From: Doryteuthis pealeii
Lineage: Eukaryota; Mollusca; Cephalopoda; Myopsida; Loliginidae
DNA: 64,000 nt
Assembly: GCA_023376005.1 (NCBI GenBank)
Contig: CM042163.1
Location: 4,770,961 to 4,834,960, forward strand
Direction: 5' to 3'
Shown here: positions 22,221 through 33,964 of the stretch, one piece after another
Layout: each line of letters begins with the position of its first letter
How positions within the stretch are numbered: position 1 is the first letter of the stretch
Notes under the pieces: model-generated
Seen by the model: only the letters and a program-made list of their open reading frames with translations
What the model was told of the DNA's origin: nothing
Database searches by the model: none
Translations under genes and position numbers: made by a program

Positions 22221-23400
22221 TATGAATCTATTTAAACAGATATATTGAACCATAGCTTCTTACTTTTATTCATTTTATTGATGAACCCCCCTCCCCTCAA
22301 TCAAATTATTCTCTTCACAATATAGATGACCCTTTAATTGAATAATCTTATTCTCTATATTAATGACCCCCCTCCCCAATCAAACTATTTTGTCCATTTT
22401 ATTGATGACCCCCCCCTCCCCTTAGAGCAAATTATTTTATTAATTTACACTCGATCCCAGGGTTTCTCAAACTTTTAAGTCCATAGATCCCTATAAAAAT
22501 TTGTTTGGTCTATCATGGATACCCTCCTTATATACCCCAGTCTACCTTGCAGTTGTTTTGTTGCAATCAATTATGTAATTAATGAATTCTACACAAACGT
22601 TTATGTGTTAATTGTAAAATAACCGTATAATAAACAGTAAAGTAAGCATAACATGTAAAAAAAGAGCTGCAAATATTTAATACTAACTTAATAACTTACC
22701 AAGGAAACACATTTCCTAATATGATGGGTGAAGCTGATGACTTTTGATAAGTTCATGAATATTGGGCTTAAACTTTTAAAAATATATCAACATGAGCATG
22801 TTCTCCAGGATTCTTGTGGAATTCATTTCTTCTAATTACTAAGAAGGCTTAGTTGTTTCCATAGATCCCTTGCAGACCACTGAAAACTTACAAACCCCCT
22901 GAGTTATTGCATATTCATTATATTGATGATCCCTTCCCCTAATCAATTATTTTATTCACTCTAATGATGACCCCCCTTAAAAATAAAAACATCCCATGGT
23001 GATTATAGAAAAGAACATCACAAAAAAAGAAGAAAAGAAAATATCCTTTTTTTTTGCTGCTGAGAAAATTAATTATTAATAAATAAAAATAATTAAATTT
23101 CATCTTTAGAAATTCAATGTTTGAAAGTTTAAAGCAAATATTTTCCTAATTGGAATTTCACCAAGCATTTAATCCAGGGGTTCCCAACATTTTTTAACCC
23201 ATGGACCCCTTTTCTTCTTCATTTTTTGGTGGGACCCCCACTAGCCATTCCACAGAAAAAAAAGCTTCTTATATTTTTCACTAATAAATATCTAAAGAAA
23301 TTGTATGATAAAAATTAAAGAAATAGTAAATAATAATACTTTATTTGGTGAAAATTAATCTATTGCAAATAAACAGATTTTACAATTAAATTCATAATAT
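22221..23400. repeat. hAT-like termini and AT-rich spacer
   Basis: CAGGGTTTCTCAAACTTTTA (22458) and CAGGGGTTCCCAACATTTTT (23175) are classic outer ends of non-autonomous hAT elements. Repeated ATTGATGACCCCCC motifs (22275, 22345, 22398, 22965) form a loose local repeat. No transposase is present. Confidence 0.5.
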
Positions 23401-23403
23401 ATA

Positions 23404-23780
23404 CTAGTACAAAATAAAAAAACACCCTCCGGGCAATGTAAAAATAAATTTTTGAAACATATTGCCTGAGGGGTGGGAGTAAAAAAGTCAATGTCAGTGA
23501 GTTTGTACCCTAAGTAAGTAAAATCATCAAATTCATTAAAGGATTAAAAAATAAAACAATTTGAAATGTAAACTTTAAATATGTATTAAAATAAAACAAA
23601 CTATATATAGATATATAATACCAGTCATGTATTTATTAAAACTTGTTTTTAAAAAAAACAATGAGGACTGTCTAATGTTGCATGGTCAATTCTATGTTAT
23701 GAAATTTTGGGTAATGGACGTAAGTAGTGACGTAATTTTTGTTACAGACAAAAACCGGAAGCGAATCTCCATTATTAATA
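23404..23780 (-). mobile_element. Helitron 2b, related shorter copy (minus)
   Basis: The minus-strand 3' end reads CCCGGAGGGTG..TTTGTACTAG|T and the 5' region reads AATGGAGATTCGCTTCC..TTTGTCTGTAAC, both like Helitron 1. It abuts the next Helitron without a gap. Confidence 0.6.
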
Positions 23781-24414
23781 CTAGCAAATATATGCACCCT
23801 CCGGGTGCAAGTATTTAAGTTTTAATATAATAAAATATCATGTTAAATTAGAAAGGCTAATGAAACTGAATAAGAATTCAGATAAAAATATTTGGAACAG
23901 AGAGGGTATAATCGGAAAATAGAACAACTTTGAAACTAACTGTTCCACCATTTTCCCTTACTCCCGTCCATGAGTGGTAAATTTCCCTAATTTAACTATT
24001 TAGTTAAAATAGGAAGAAAAGAATAAAATTACAGTTATTTCTTTATGTTAATAGATTTCTGTTAAGATTTATCCCCGAGATTTTTGCTCATATTTATTAA
24101 GATAAAACCAAACAATTAGAAATCAATAATACTAAGCATATATTTATTAAAATCAAATTTTTTAAGATCAATATGCAAATTAGCCTTCCCATTTACACTG
24201 TAAACGCTATTTCGTTGAATATATAAATATAATTGCATGTTATTAGTATGTAGATATTGTTAACAGTCTTAATGATGTAAAACAATTTTACTAATAATTG
24301 AGGTTTAAATAAAAAAATAAAATCATGGAGAATGTGTGTAAATAACAAAGGGAATTGTGACTTGTGTAGTTTCGGTTACAGACAGACAAACCCACAATCT
24401 CCATTATAATAAGA
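23781..24414 (-). mobile_element. non-autonomous Helitron 2 (minus)
   Basis: On the minus strand it starts A|TCTTATTATAATGGAGATTG and ends in the GCACCC-GGA-GGGTGC hairpin, then ATATATTTGCTAG|T. The interior matches Helitron 1 but lacks its GC-rich insertion. No ORF. Confidence 0.85.
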
Positions 24415-24805
24415 TATTGTGGAAATATATTTGGAATATAAGGAACATCTGACAGGTCTCAGACCTAATATATCTTGCTGAACAAAGATATTATATTATA
24501 AATTCTACAAAGCATTTATGTTCACCAATTCAATTCATATGAAATATACAAAGTTTCTAGTGATTATTGTGTTAAATTATTCATTAAAACTTATCAAGAA
24601 GAAACATGGCATTCGTGTTGCTACATTTCAAATTACTAACATCAGGTCAACCATGGATATTAAACAACACAGACAAATGTTCAGTTTTTTCTTCTATTTG
24701 ATTGCCATAAAAAATTTATAACTATAAATATTTCTACTTTTTGTATTTCAACATGGCATAAATTACTGTAGAAATTTAATTCTCAGTAATAACAATTAGG
24801 TACAA
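24415..24805. other. AT-rich spacer
   Basis: No recognised repeat family or convincing coding region. Confidence 0.4.
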
Positions 24806-25341
24806 TTATAGTATGTGGCCTGCGAAATCCTATCTCTCTTATAGTATGTGGCCTACAAAATCATGTCTCTCTTATAGTATGTGGCCTACCATAAAAAGCA
24901 TATTATAAGGTTATAATAAAAACTGCTAACCCTAATTAAGAATTTTAGAATTAAATAGATCTTTGATTCATGTAAATTATGGATAAATTCTTTTTTAATC
25001 ATTCTTAATTACTATATACAGCTTATGACTGAATTGCATTTCTTGAAATTGAATATATGTGAAAAATAATTAGTTTCAATAAATTGCCCACTACTTATAT
25101 CTATAAATATACTCTTACTGAGGTAGGCCACATTAAAACCGGGTAGGCTCACACTATAACAGAATCAAAAAGGTAGGCCACACACTATAACAGAATCAAA
25201 AAGGTAGGCCACACACTATAACAGAATCAAAAAGGTAGGCCACACACTATAACAGAAAAAGGTAGGCCACACACTGTAACAGAATCAAAAAGGTAGGCCA
25301 CACACTATAACAGAATCAAAAAGGTAGGCCACATACTATAA
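24806..25341. mobile_element. element with inverted arrays of subterminal repeats
   Basis: Left: three copies of TATAGTATGTGGCCTAC within 24806-24895. Right: seven to eight 31-bp units GGTAGGCCACACACTATAAC plus AGAATCAAAAA from 25133 to 25341, which are the complement of the left motif. The outer ends TTATAGTATGTGGCCT / AGGCCACATACTATAA form a TIR. Interior about 220 bp, no ORF. No target duplication is evident. Confidence 0.75.
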
Positions 25342-25386
25342 CGGCACCAAATTTTCTTTCTTGTCATTGAAAAGTTGATAGCATAA

Positions 25387-25637
25387 GTAAAGTAAGTAAA
25401 GTCGTCGGGGGGGCCTAAAGTCGGTATCAGCCAGTCAGCGAGGGGGTCTATCCCCTTTTCAATAGCGCTAGACCAAAGAGATTGTTTTGGCGTCTGAGGT
25501 GGAGCACCACACCTACCATCAGCTCCTTACTTTACCGCACAGATCCCTGTGCTACTCATATGCTGAGTTGGCGGGGACCGGTATCGAACTAGGAACCTTG
25601 TGGTTTCTAGCCGAACACTCTACCGACTGAGCTAACA
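25387..25637 (-). repeat. SINE S1 (well preserved)
   Basis: From GTAAAGTCGTCGGGGGGGCC to CTACCGACTGAGCTAA, with B box complement GGTATCGAACTAGGAACC. Confidence 0.85.
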
Positions 25638-25964
25638 AAAGTGCAAATTATTCGTTTGTGGAGAACCAGTTCAAATAAACTGTTTATTTACATAAGTGAA
25701 AACATTTTCCCAATACAATACTCAATAGACAACAAAGATATTTTCCTAATCAATAAAACACAAGATATTTTCCTAGATAAAAAGATATTTTATTCTCTCT
25801 GTCTATTCATTAAACCTACAACACTGTTCTCAAAATGACACGATTTATACTTTATAACATTAATAATTAAAAGACAATAAAATCATCAAAATGTTTTTCT
25901 TCTTTGACAAAGCAACACTAATATTTTCAAGAGACTCAATTACAAACAGCATGTATTAAGAAGT

Positions 25965-26225
25965 GCACTAGCGTAATGGTTATAGTCATAGGAAATGGAC
26001 TTGGCAATCAGAGTTCAAATCCTGGATGAGGCTGTTTGCTTTTCACTTTGTGCTAATGTGCTTGCGAAAGGTATGGATCTGTTCTCCCTCCAGCTATGGG
26101 TAAAATAGTAGGGCAGATTGGGTTCTTTAGCTTTTGGTTATGCAACCAATCTAAGAGAAGGAAAACTCTGAATTCAAACCAGTTTTACTACACATAAAAA
26201 AATGACCTTGTGTCACATCCTGCTC
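25965..26225 (+). repeat. tRNA-derived SINE, family S2
   Basis: CTAGCGTAATGGTTATAGTC (A-box region) and GAGTTCAAATCCTGGATG (B box) form the head; the tail is CCTCCAGCTATGGGTAAA, AACCAGTTTTACTAC and CCTTGTGTCACATCCTGCTC. Confidence 0.8.
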
Positions 26226-26465
26226 ATGTTGTTTAATGAAATATCAACCTTTCAGGGTTATTTAATGACTTTTTGTATTTTTTGTATATATGATTTGTAA
26301 GTGAATAATTTAAAGGATGGTTGATGATTTTGTTTAATGGCATATCAATTGCTTGTGGGTTATTTAATGCCAAATCTTGTTTTGGGTTTTTTTTTTTAAT
26401 ATATGAATTGTAAGTGAAGTGTTTGTTGGTAAATATTTTTATTTGGTTTGCTTGGCAGAAATCAT

Positions 26466-26815
26466 CATCATCATGTTGTGCAGGCAGCACGGATATCCAT
26501 GACAATCTCTCGCCAACCTTCCCTATCATTCATCACCCTAGGGAGTTCTTCCTCGCTGCAGCCAGCATCTTTACATAGCTGGTCAATGTAGGTCCTTGCT
26601 GGGCGTCCCACACTGGCATGTCCATGTGTTGGCTTCCACAGGAGAACATCGCTTATGAGTTCGTCCTTGTTTCTCCAGCAGTGTCCAACATGACTTGTCC
26701 ATCTCACTCGGATGGTCTGTGAGATAGGAGGCAGGTGACCATACAGCTGCCCCCTTGTGGGATGCTGTTTCCACGACTTGTTCAAAACTGCTCGCAGCAT
26801 AATTTTCTTTAACAC
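26466..26815 (-). CDS. LINE ORF2 C-terminal domain, 115 codons open (fragment)
   Basis: Minus-strand ORF includes VLNKSWKQHPTRGQLYGHLP, SHVGHCWRNKDELISDVLLW, HASVGRPARTYIDQLCKDAG, then DREGWREIVMDIRAACTT and stop. GHCWR..DEL.SD.LLW and GRPARTYI.QLC..GC..E.LP..M.DR..WRE are widely repeated at the end of invertebrate non-LTR reverse transcriptases. H and C residues in GHC could belong to a zinc-binding unit (inference). No RT motif remains upstream, so it is a 5'-truncated insertion. It is the best of six related tails here. Confidence 0.8.
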
Positions 26816-27261
26816 CATGTGTTATATTGGTAAAAATAATTTTCTCAATAATCATTAGTTGCCACCCATGGTCAACAGGTGGCCTTGTTAGAGGATTCTT
26901 AACCTTCTACAGAAGTGCAGTGTGCAGACAGGGTAGTCTGCCCATGGTGGTGGGGTTGCGTGAATAAATACAAACAGCCCATCTGGTAATCACATAACAA
27001 TTCTACTCATTTTCAATTGACCAAGTTTCATGTTATAAACTTCGTATTTAACGTATAAAATGTTTCAGAAAAATTCAAATGATCTCAAATTTTAACAGCA
27101 TATTTAGAATCAACTCAAAATTCTGTTTAATGTTTAAATGTCTTTTCTTTGCCAGTGAAAGGAATTTCTATAATTGAAAAAGAAAAAAAAAAACATAAAA
27201 CATTAAAATATTTTCAATTGTTTCTACATTGGCTGTTCAAATTTGAGAGCATTTCAATGAG
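26816..27261. other. spacer with short L-like fragment
   Basis: GTTGCCACCCATGGTCAACAG near 26858 resembles the GC-rich end of family L (1800). The rest is AT-rich and unassigned. Confidence 0.4.
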
Positions 27262-27795
27262 AATCTATGTATGGTTTGGTTTGGTTTGGTTTGGTTTGGT
27301 TTGGTTGTTGGGTTTTATGGCATGTCAACCCCTTGGGTTATTTTATGCCAAATACTTCTATTGGTAATTAGGTATTCAAAAATGTTTAATGCTGACAAAG
27401 TTTTGAAATAATTTTATTTTTAATGGATAATACAATTTTGTTTATCAACTCCTGTTTTTCTATTTAACCTATAGATGGGACCCTAACAGGTACTACCACT
27501 CCGGGTTAGAGTGGACCAGGCAGCAATGGTGATGAAGGTGCTCCACATTTCCAAACCTCCAAAACTGGAACCTCACCATCAGATAGAGTTTAACGTCATT
27601 CCCAGGACATGTAGACCCTCAGTCACCGCCTTCTAGCACCCATATGATAAAAAGGGATTGGGGCTTGCCATAAGTGCAATAGGGTTGGGGCAATCATATA
27701 GGTGCTAGGGCTTGACGTGACCAATTGATCAGAGGGGTCCTCTCCGATCGCCCGTCTAGCCTAAGTAAGAGCCAAAGTGGAGTGTTGCATGAATC
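27262..27795 (+). repeat. family L element with (GGTTT)n start
   Basis: Six GGTTT repeats lead into GGCATGTCAACCCCTTGGGT, then ATGGGACCCTAACAGGTACT and the GC-rich half ending AGCCAAAGTGGAGTGTTGCA. Confidence 0.8.
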
Positions 27796-27814
27796 TATCT
27801 ATGTATTTACCAAC

Positions 27815-28095
27815 TCCTCCGCACAAGCAGGATGTGACACAAGGTCAATTTTTAAGCAGAGTTAACCAGGTTTGAATTCAATTTTTTTCCCTTCTCCTAG
27901 ACCAGTTGCCATAACAAGATTGAAGAGCCTAATCTGCCCTACTATTTATCCATTGTTGGAGGAAGAATAGTTGGATTCATACCTTTCCCAAGAGTATTAG
28001 TGCCATATGAAATGCAATCCGTCGTGCCCAGGATTTGAACTTGTATCGCCGTGTCCATTTCCTTTGACAGCAACCCTTACGCCACGAGAATGTAT
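27815..28095 (-). repeat. SINE S2
   Basis: GATGTGACACAAGGTCAATT tail, AGGATTTGAACTTGTATCG (B-box complement) and CATTTCCTTTGACAGCAACC. Confidence 0.8.
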
Positions 28096-30590
28096 GTACG
28101 TATTTACAATATTCTGTGGTTGTAGTAGTTTCGAACATCTTCCAGCAACATTCAGTCCTTTCGTCATTTGAAGTGACTTTATCCTTTCTTTTGCAATGGT
28201 ACTTAGATCCTGAGTCACTTGCGGTGGTCATATCTAATTGACTTGGTCAACTTCTTAGATCACAAAATGATATTGATTCTTCTGAATCAATAAAATCTAA
28301 TGGGATTTAACATTATCTTCTCACCCAGTTCACCTGTCCAGAAACATGGTAAATAAAATACTACTAAATATAAATAAAATACTAACATTCCAAATGTAAT
28401 GTAATGGGTGGCTTAGAGTAAATTTAAATTGAGAAGAAATTTGAAAAAACAAAAAACAGGGAGAATCTAATTTCTGGGAAAAGAGAACAAGAAACAAAAA
28501 AGAGAAAGAAAAGAATATATTTAGGAGACAGAATTAGAGATAGCCTTTTGAAAATTGACCCCTGAGGTCAGAGCAACTTGCCTCTAGATCAACTAGTCAT
28601 GGGTGAATAACCACTTGTAATTAGACCAAAGTAAATCAATAAAAACCTAAAGCTTTCTGTGCAAATGTAGAACTTTCAAAAGGGTTCAAGAAATACAAGA
28701 ACCGGAAACAGATATGCGCCGCCTCCCCCCCCCGACTGGAGACAGAAGTGAAAGAGAGACTCTGGATTTGAAGTCGGTAGAAGAGAAACGATACAGTAGA
28801 AGAGAGGTTGACAGCCAGTCCCAGTCAGTATAATTAGAATAAAGGAGCTCATTAATAATAATGATTAGTCAGTCTTTCTCTCTCTGACCTGACTACCCAT
28901 GCTGGCATGAGCATATAATAAAACCTGATGCTGGAGTTGAAAAAGTACTACTGCGTTCCCGCATTGTTTTTCTATGTCATGTTATGTCCACCTTTGTGCC
29001 CTCTTACTAATGCCTGAGTGACCACATGGCATGAATGGTTCTATGGTATACAATAAAAATGGACAAATGTCATAGTTTGTTAAAAAATAAAACTCACTTC
29101 TCCATCAAGAAACCTAAGAATGTCTGACACGAGTGAGTTTGGAATCATGGAGTATGCGTGTCAATATTCCTGTGGGAGAAACAGTCTGTAGAGAAGATTC
29201 CAATAGTTAGAAGTAGTTATTTACTGACATCGCACTATGTCAGTTTAACATAAGGATCATTAACAAGGGGAACCACACACAAACCGAAGCTCATGTATGG
29301 ATAGTGTCAAAAATTGCGAGAATCACTTTGGCATTCCTCTTTTGAGATGCCTCTTTAAATTGAGGAGGTAGTTGTTGCCCGGGGGGGGGGGGAATAGCCC
29401 CAGAATCAAACTAATATTAATATCTTACCGGTTCAATAGCTGAAACACTGGACACACGCCCCCCCCCCAAAAGGGTGGATATAGTATGTATATGTTTATT
29501 AATACACGTCAAAAGTAAAGAATTAAATGAAAAGCAAAAACACTGCCAAATGTAAAGCAAAAAATGAAATTAAAATTAAAAACACCGAAAGCAGTAAAAT
29601 CTGGTTAGAAACGTTTTGGGAGAAAGAAACCTTCAAAAATTTCCAAAAACTAAAAAAACGGTAAAAAAAAGTTTTAGTACAATGAAAGTGGAAGCAGAAA
29701 AAGAAAGAAATTTGTGCCTTTTGTGCATCGTAGTAAATTAAGGATAAAAGCGTTGACATTTTAGGATGCAGGGTTGATGGTGGGAGGAGCAAGAATTTGC
29801 TGAGTTACCATGGTGATTAGTCAAATAAAAGCCCCAAATTTTTCATTTCTAGTTGTGCTATGCTTACAGAGGGAGGACAAGTCAAATGGAATTACTTACC
29901 TTATCAAGTGGTTGTTGCTTTGGTAGATAAAAAACACTTTTTTGATTTTGTGATTTGGGCAATTCACAAAAAATATTCATCTGCAGACAAAACGGGACAG
30001 CAAGAGTTAAAAAAAAAAAAATGTTTTTTTTTTTCTTAGGTTTAGATTCACAAAGCAAACCCCGAACGACGACAAAGGGTTACTTTGGACGGCAGAAAAG
30101 GATTTCAAGTTTTGGTTTATTTATTGCGAACTACCATTATAAATAGAATTTAAAGAATCCTTTCACTTCAAGAAATATTCTATTGCCTGGTTTTATAGAA
30201 TTTCAAAATTTCTGGGGGGAGGGGGGGGTCTAAAACCTTTTACACAGGCAAAGTGACATTTGTCCAGTAGCTCAATGTAAGGCATTTTCCTATTAACATA
30301 CAATAGCTGATCAAATTATCATGTTTTGTTTGTTTGATTTTATACATGATCAATTGACTTGTGTGAACATATCTTCTATTTTGAAAATTTTCTGAAAATA
30401 GTTTGCCTACTGTACAAAAAAAATGATGTGCCCATTAAAGGGTTAATGCCAAAATCAGTATCTTCATTTATTTATTTATTTATTTTTGTTGGAAACATTT
30501 ACATTCAAATGACTAATGATAATAATTATTTTTAAACAATTATAACTTTAAGTAACAATTCTTAATACAAACAATTTATATACAACTATT
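28096..30590. other. long unassigned region
   Basis: The minus strand at 28100-28235 keeps two overlapping open frames (SGSKYHCKRKDKVTS and DLSTIAKERIKSLQMTKG) that I cannot assign. Elsewhere there are C/G homopolymers (28725, 29378, 29460, 30217) and A/T sequence. No splice-bounded exon or repeat family is recognised; it may be real intron or intergenic DNA. Confidence 0.4.
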
Positions 30591-30594
30591 TGGT

Positions 30595-30835
30595 TTTAAG
30601 GAAGCATGGTGGTGTAACGGTTAGAATCACAGGAAATGGACTCGTCAACCCAAGTCAATTCCTGGATGAAGTCACAGTTCACATTGTGCTAATACCCTTG
30701 GGAAAGGTATGAATCCAACTATTTTCCTTCCAGCTATAGGTAAATAGTAGGGCAGGCTGGGCTCTTTAACCTTGGTTAGGCAACCAGTCTAGAAGGAAAA
30801 CTCTGAATTCAAACCTGGTCACTACTAGAATAGAC
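30595..30835 (+). repeat. SINE S2 (well preserved)
   Basis: GGTGGTGTAACGGTTAGAAT and AAGTCAATTCCTGG give the tRNA-like boxes; the body includes AATACCCTTGGGAAAGGTAT and AGGGCAGGCTGGGCTCTTTA. Confidence 0.8.
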
Positions 30836-30944
30836 TCAGGCCTACTTAGTGACCTATTTTCAATTTTGAAATTTAATTTAAAAATTTTAAATTTAAATTA
30901 TTTCAATTTAATTTATTCAATCAACTATTCCTATTTAATAATGT

Positions 30945-31530
30945 ATTAATAATAGAGATTTGGTCTCTCTTTGTCTGTAACCAAAACTATGTCACAGCTT
31001 ACGTCACAGTCATTTCAGAAATTAAGTAAGTTTATCAATGAGCATTTAATTTATAGTCAGTATCATTATTACATAAAAATAATTAAAATTCTATGAAAAA
31101 TTAATTGATTGTCAAATTTGCACAAAAATTTTGATACTTATTCACCTTACATGAATTTATGTTGAAAATAGTTTTTTCTAAAATATATTAGAGAGGAAAT
31201 CATTTTTTACTAGGTTGCCGCTCCCTATTTAATTTTATGAAATCCGAACAAAATATATTCTAATTGTACGATTTTAAAATTTTTCTTTAAAGATAAGAGT
31301 GTGAATAATTAAATCAGAATATTTTAGGAACATTTTGGGGGACGATACTGTTGTAAAACAAAACAAATATCTCAGTGGAGTGGAGTGAATATGAGGCTTT
31401 TTAAGTAAGTAATTAATATTTTAGAAATATTAAACGTTTTATTTTATTTATTTAATTTCCCCCCCCCCTTAGGCAATATCTTTTAAAAATGTATTTTTTC
31501 ACCACCCGGAGTGTTTTTTTTTTTTGCTAG
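30945..31530 (+). mobile_element. Helitron 3, diverged
   Basis: TAATAGAGATTTGG..TTTGTCTGTAACCAAAACTA matches the Helitron 5' region, and CCACCCGGAGTG, a T-run and CTAG|T at 31527-31530 match the 3' end with a decayed hairpin. The start is approximate. Confidence 0.6.
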
Positions 31531-31632
31531 TAATAATAATAATCATTTGTTTGCCCAGTTATATTATTTCAAGTATTCCTATCTAATGCTAATAACTTTT
31601 CCAAGAGATGTATTTTACCTATTGATAAGAGG

Positions 31633-31730
31633 TACCACCACTCCAGGTCAGAGTGGACCTGGGAGTAATGGCCACAAAGGGTGGGACCTTCTTACCAGAT
31701 GCAGTTTAGTTTCACCATTTTAAGAAATAT
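31633..31730 (+). repeat. family L fragment
   Basis: GGTACCACCACTCCAGGTCA and GAGTGGACCTGGGAGTAATG match the middle of family L. Confidence 0.6.
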
Positions 31731-31781
31731 CTCAATTATTTATTCAAAGTGAGTATATCAAATGGAAACTTTGTCTTTAAT

Positions 31782-32012
31782 TGTTATAGGTGATATACCC
31801 TATAGACTAATGGAATGCACCGACGGTTACTATAAGTAACAGGGACAATTATGGCTTGAAGAGTAAGCCAATGCAAGTCAGCTCATAACTCTATGTGTCG
31901 GACGTAATTCCCACTTCTCTGTACTGTAATTGTCTACTCTTTTGTTAATACATTTTCCTACATTTGTTACCCGTCGTTTGGTTCTTATTTGACCCCTTAA
32001 AACCCCACAACA
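31782..32012 (-). repeat. LTR-like repeat (TG...CA)
   Basis: Minus strand starts TGTTGTGGGGTTTTAAGGGG and ends ATATCACCTATAACA. Its layout resembles the LTR-like repeat at 38544-39090. Next to it on the same strand upstream lies an ORF ending 25 bases before the LTR, so it could be the 3' LTR of a retrotransposon. No clear polypurine tract; target duplication uncertain. Confidence 0.5.
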
Positions 32013-32036
32013 TTAAGGAAGTTCAAAAGTTTGGAC

Positions 32037-32570
32037 ACAAAATCTTATACTTCAGGTATAGGTCGTTTTTTTAAATCTTCCTTTTTAGATTCAACTAAAA
32101 TAGCGACTAAACTAGCCCCCCCCCCATCAGGGACACCTCGGCTTGTCTGGTGGGGTGGGTGTTTAGACACTGTCAAAGGGCAGATGAGTTCCAGGAGGAG
32201 CCAACGACCATCCACATCGAGAGTAGTAAGATTGGGGTAGCTACAACTCACATAAATCCCCAATACAACCTGGCGCTCAGGTGCAAGCATTGGGGCTTCC
32301 AGGGAGGCTTGTCTTTTGTGAAGTGACTCAATACTATGTAAGATAGCACCCTGTAGCAGCTAGGCAGTCCCGATGTCTCGGACTCTCTCCTGCGACTGGA
32401 CTGACTGCCAAGACAATAGACTGTGGTCTGTGCACCCTTTTTCCACTTCAAATATCTCATGCACAAGTTTCACCCCATGTTGAGTGAGGTCATTGTCGTC
32501 TGCGATGAACTTCTGTAAATAACTAAGTATCGTGCCCAATATTATTGTGCCCCCACCAACCGTCTCACAC
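32037..32570 (-). pseudogene. unrecognised ORF of about 175 codons with one internal stop, next to LTR
   Basis: The minus frame reads ETVGGGTIILGTILSYLQKF, then DLTQHGVKLVHEIFEVEKG, SLLSWQSVQSQERVRDIGTA, one TAG, LLQGAILHSIESLHKRQASL, RQVVLGIYVSCSYPNLTTLD, VDGRWLLLELICPLTVS and ends KKEDLKKRPIPEV. A frame this long with one stop in AT-rich DNA suggests real coding history. The adjacent LTR-like repeat suggests the end of an LTR-retrotransposon polyprotein, but no pol motif is visible. A host exon cannot be excluded. Confidence 0.45.
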
Positions 32571-32752
32571 TCGTGTCAGCCAACAGATTTTAACCTCAAG
32601 TTTTTGGCACTTAACCAGACTTCAAGAATGGTTTATTCATTAGTCTTGAAAAAAAATAGCTCAAAGCAGCAGAAATTCTTTGGCAAGATGGGGGTGGAGA
32701 GTGGGGGGGTCAGTGTGGGTAAGAGATTTTCCAAATAAAAAAATTGTCTAAT

Positions 32753-33081
32753 ACAGTGATGCTGATAGCTTTTTTGTCCTGGGACACACATATTTGCTTT
32801 GAATGAGTCCCCCGGAAATTTGATGGGTCCCAACTAAAGTTTCTTAATAAATTATAAGGTTTTTATTTATGAACTGTGGAAAGAACTAAAGCTGTCCAAC
32901 TCCTACCTTGTAACCTATCCAGTGTAATTCATTTCTAAGAAACTATTGAAATGTATTTACTGTTAGTTTGAAATGGTGAGAGAAGAAAAAAAATACTAGG
33001 ATGGATGGATATGATTTTACTGCGTCCTTTTAGATTTTTATGCATCATGGACGCAGGACACGTACCTATCAGCATCTCTGC
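32753..33081. mobile_element. family T MITE (hAT-like ends)
   Basis: CAGTGATGCTGATAG and CTATCAGCATCTCTG are inverted with 14 of 15 matches and begin CAG, as in hAT elements. An 8-bp target duplication is not clear. The second copy is at 7932-8215. Confidence 0.65.
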
Positions 33082-33379
33082 TAAGATTCACAAAGATTTT
33101 CAGGTTACACTAAAGAAATAGCAAATAATTAAACAAACCCAAAATGAAAATTAGAATGAGAAAACTAATTATGTGTCAATTCCGTATAAGACTTGAGCAA
33201 AGGAATAAAGTCCCCCCCTCGTTGTTGGGGAGGGGTGCAGGTCAACATTCAGTAGGGGTTGAGTAGGGGGAGGTAGTAGGAATGAAGGGAAAGAGGAGAA
33301 AATTAATAAATCAATTTCATTGGACGAATTAAATTTGAAATATAAAGAAATGTTAATTAAATGTATATATATATATATA

Positions 33380-33615
33380 TACTTTGGTGCGGTACCAAGT
33401 TTCTTGGTACAAGGTGATTCTAGGCTGGTCCTATTCTCTACCAGTAGTTTGTGGTAGAGTTCAGGTTCCGTGTGAGAGCTCAATGTTTAATTTTTATAAA
33501 CAGAGCAAAATTATTTGTGAATAAAAAGGCCTTAAATACCATAGGTATCGTGATTATGGAAATAGTCCATAATCATGATACCCCTGGTATTTAAGGCCTT
33601 TTTATTCACAAATAT
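33380..33615. repeat. family K element with 108-bp palindrome
   Basis: ACAAGGTGATTCTAGGCTGG..GAGAGCTCAATGTTTAAT matches the lead sequence of the 42700 element. ATTTGTGAATAAAAAGGCCT at 33509 returns inverted at 33614, centred on GGAAATAGTCC. Flanked by (TA)n on both sides. Confidence 0.7.
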
Positions 33616-33669
33616 ATATATGTGTGTGTGTAGAAAATAAGAAAAAACAAAGTATTCTAGAAAACTAAA

Positions 33670-33845
33670 TTTATTTTAGTTGAAGTCGACATTAAAACGT
33701 TTCATTAGGATATTTAACAAGTGATGGAAATCTTTACAAAATAAAAATATACTTTCTCATCTCTCATTTCATTTTGAAAAGATTTCCATCATTGTTTAGT
33801 TTTTAAAAAAAATAAAACATTTTAATATCAACTTCACCATCTAAA
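33670..33845. repeat. family V inverted repeat, decayed hammerhead
   Basis: GTTGAAGTCGACATTAAAACG and TTTTAATATCAACTTC are inverted around ATTTCCATCA copies. The minus strand retains UGAAACGUUUUAAUGUCGA, the 3' half of the hammerhead at 34635-34682. Confidence 0.6.
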
Positions 33846-33909
33846 ATGAATTTAACATTCTGGACTTTTTTTCTTATTTCCTACATCCATCAGATTTATT
33901 TCCATATTT

Positions 33910-33913
33910 TACC

Positions 33914-33958
<45 letters not shown>
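33910..33958. repeat. (TA)n(TG)n microsatellite
   Basis: TA units at about 33915-33927 run into about 16 TG units. Confidence 0.9.
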
Positions 33959-33959
<1 letters not shown>

Positions 33960-33964
33960 TTGGG

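Noticed and set aside
25118..25341. CRISPR-like array
   Set aside because: 31-bp units are directly joined without unique spacers, mirror the element's other end, and the window is clearly eukaryotic.
28100..28235. Coding region on the minus strand
   Set aside because: Two overlapping frames are open, neither recognised, and no splice context was found.
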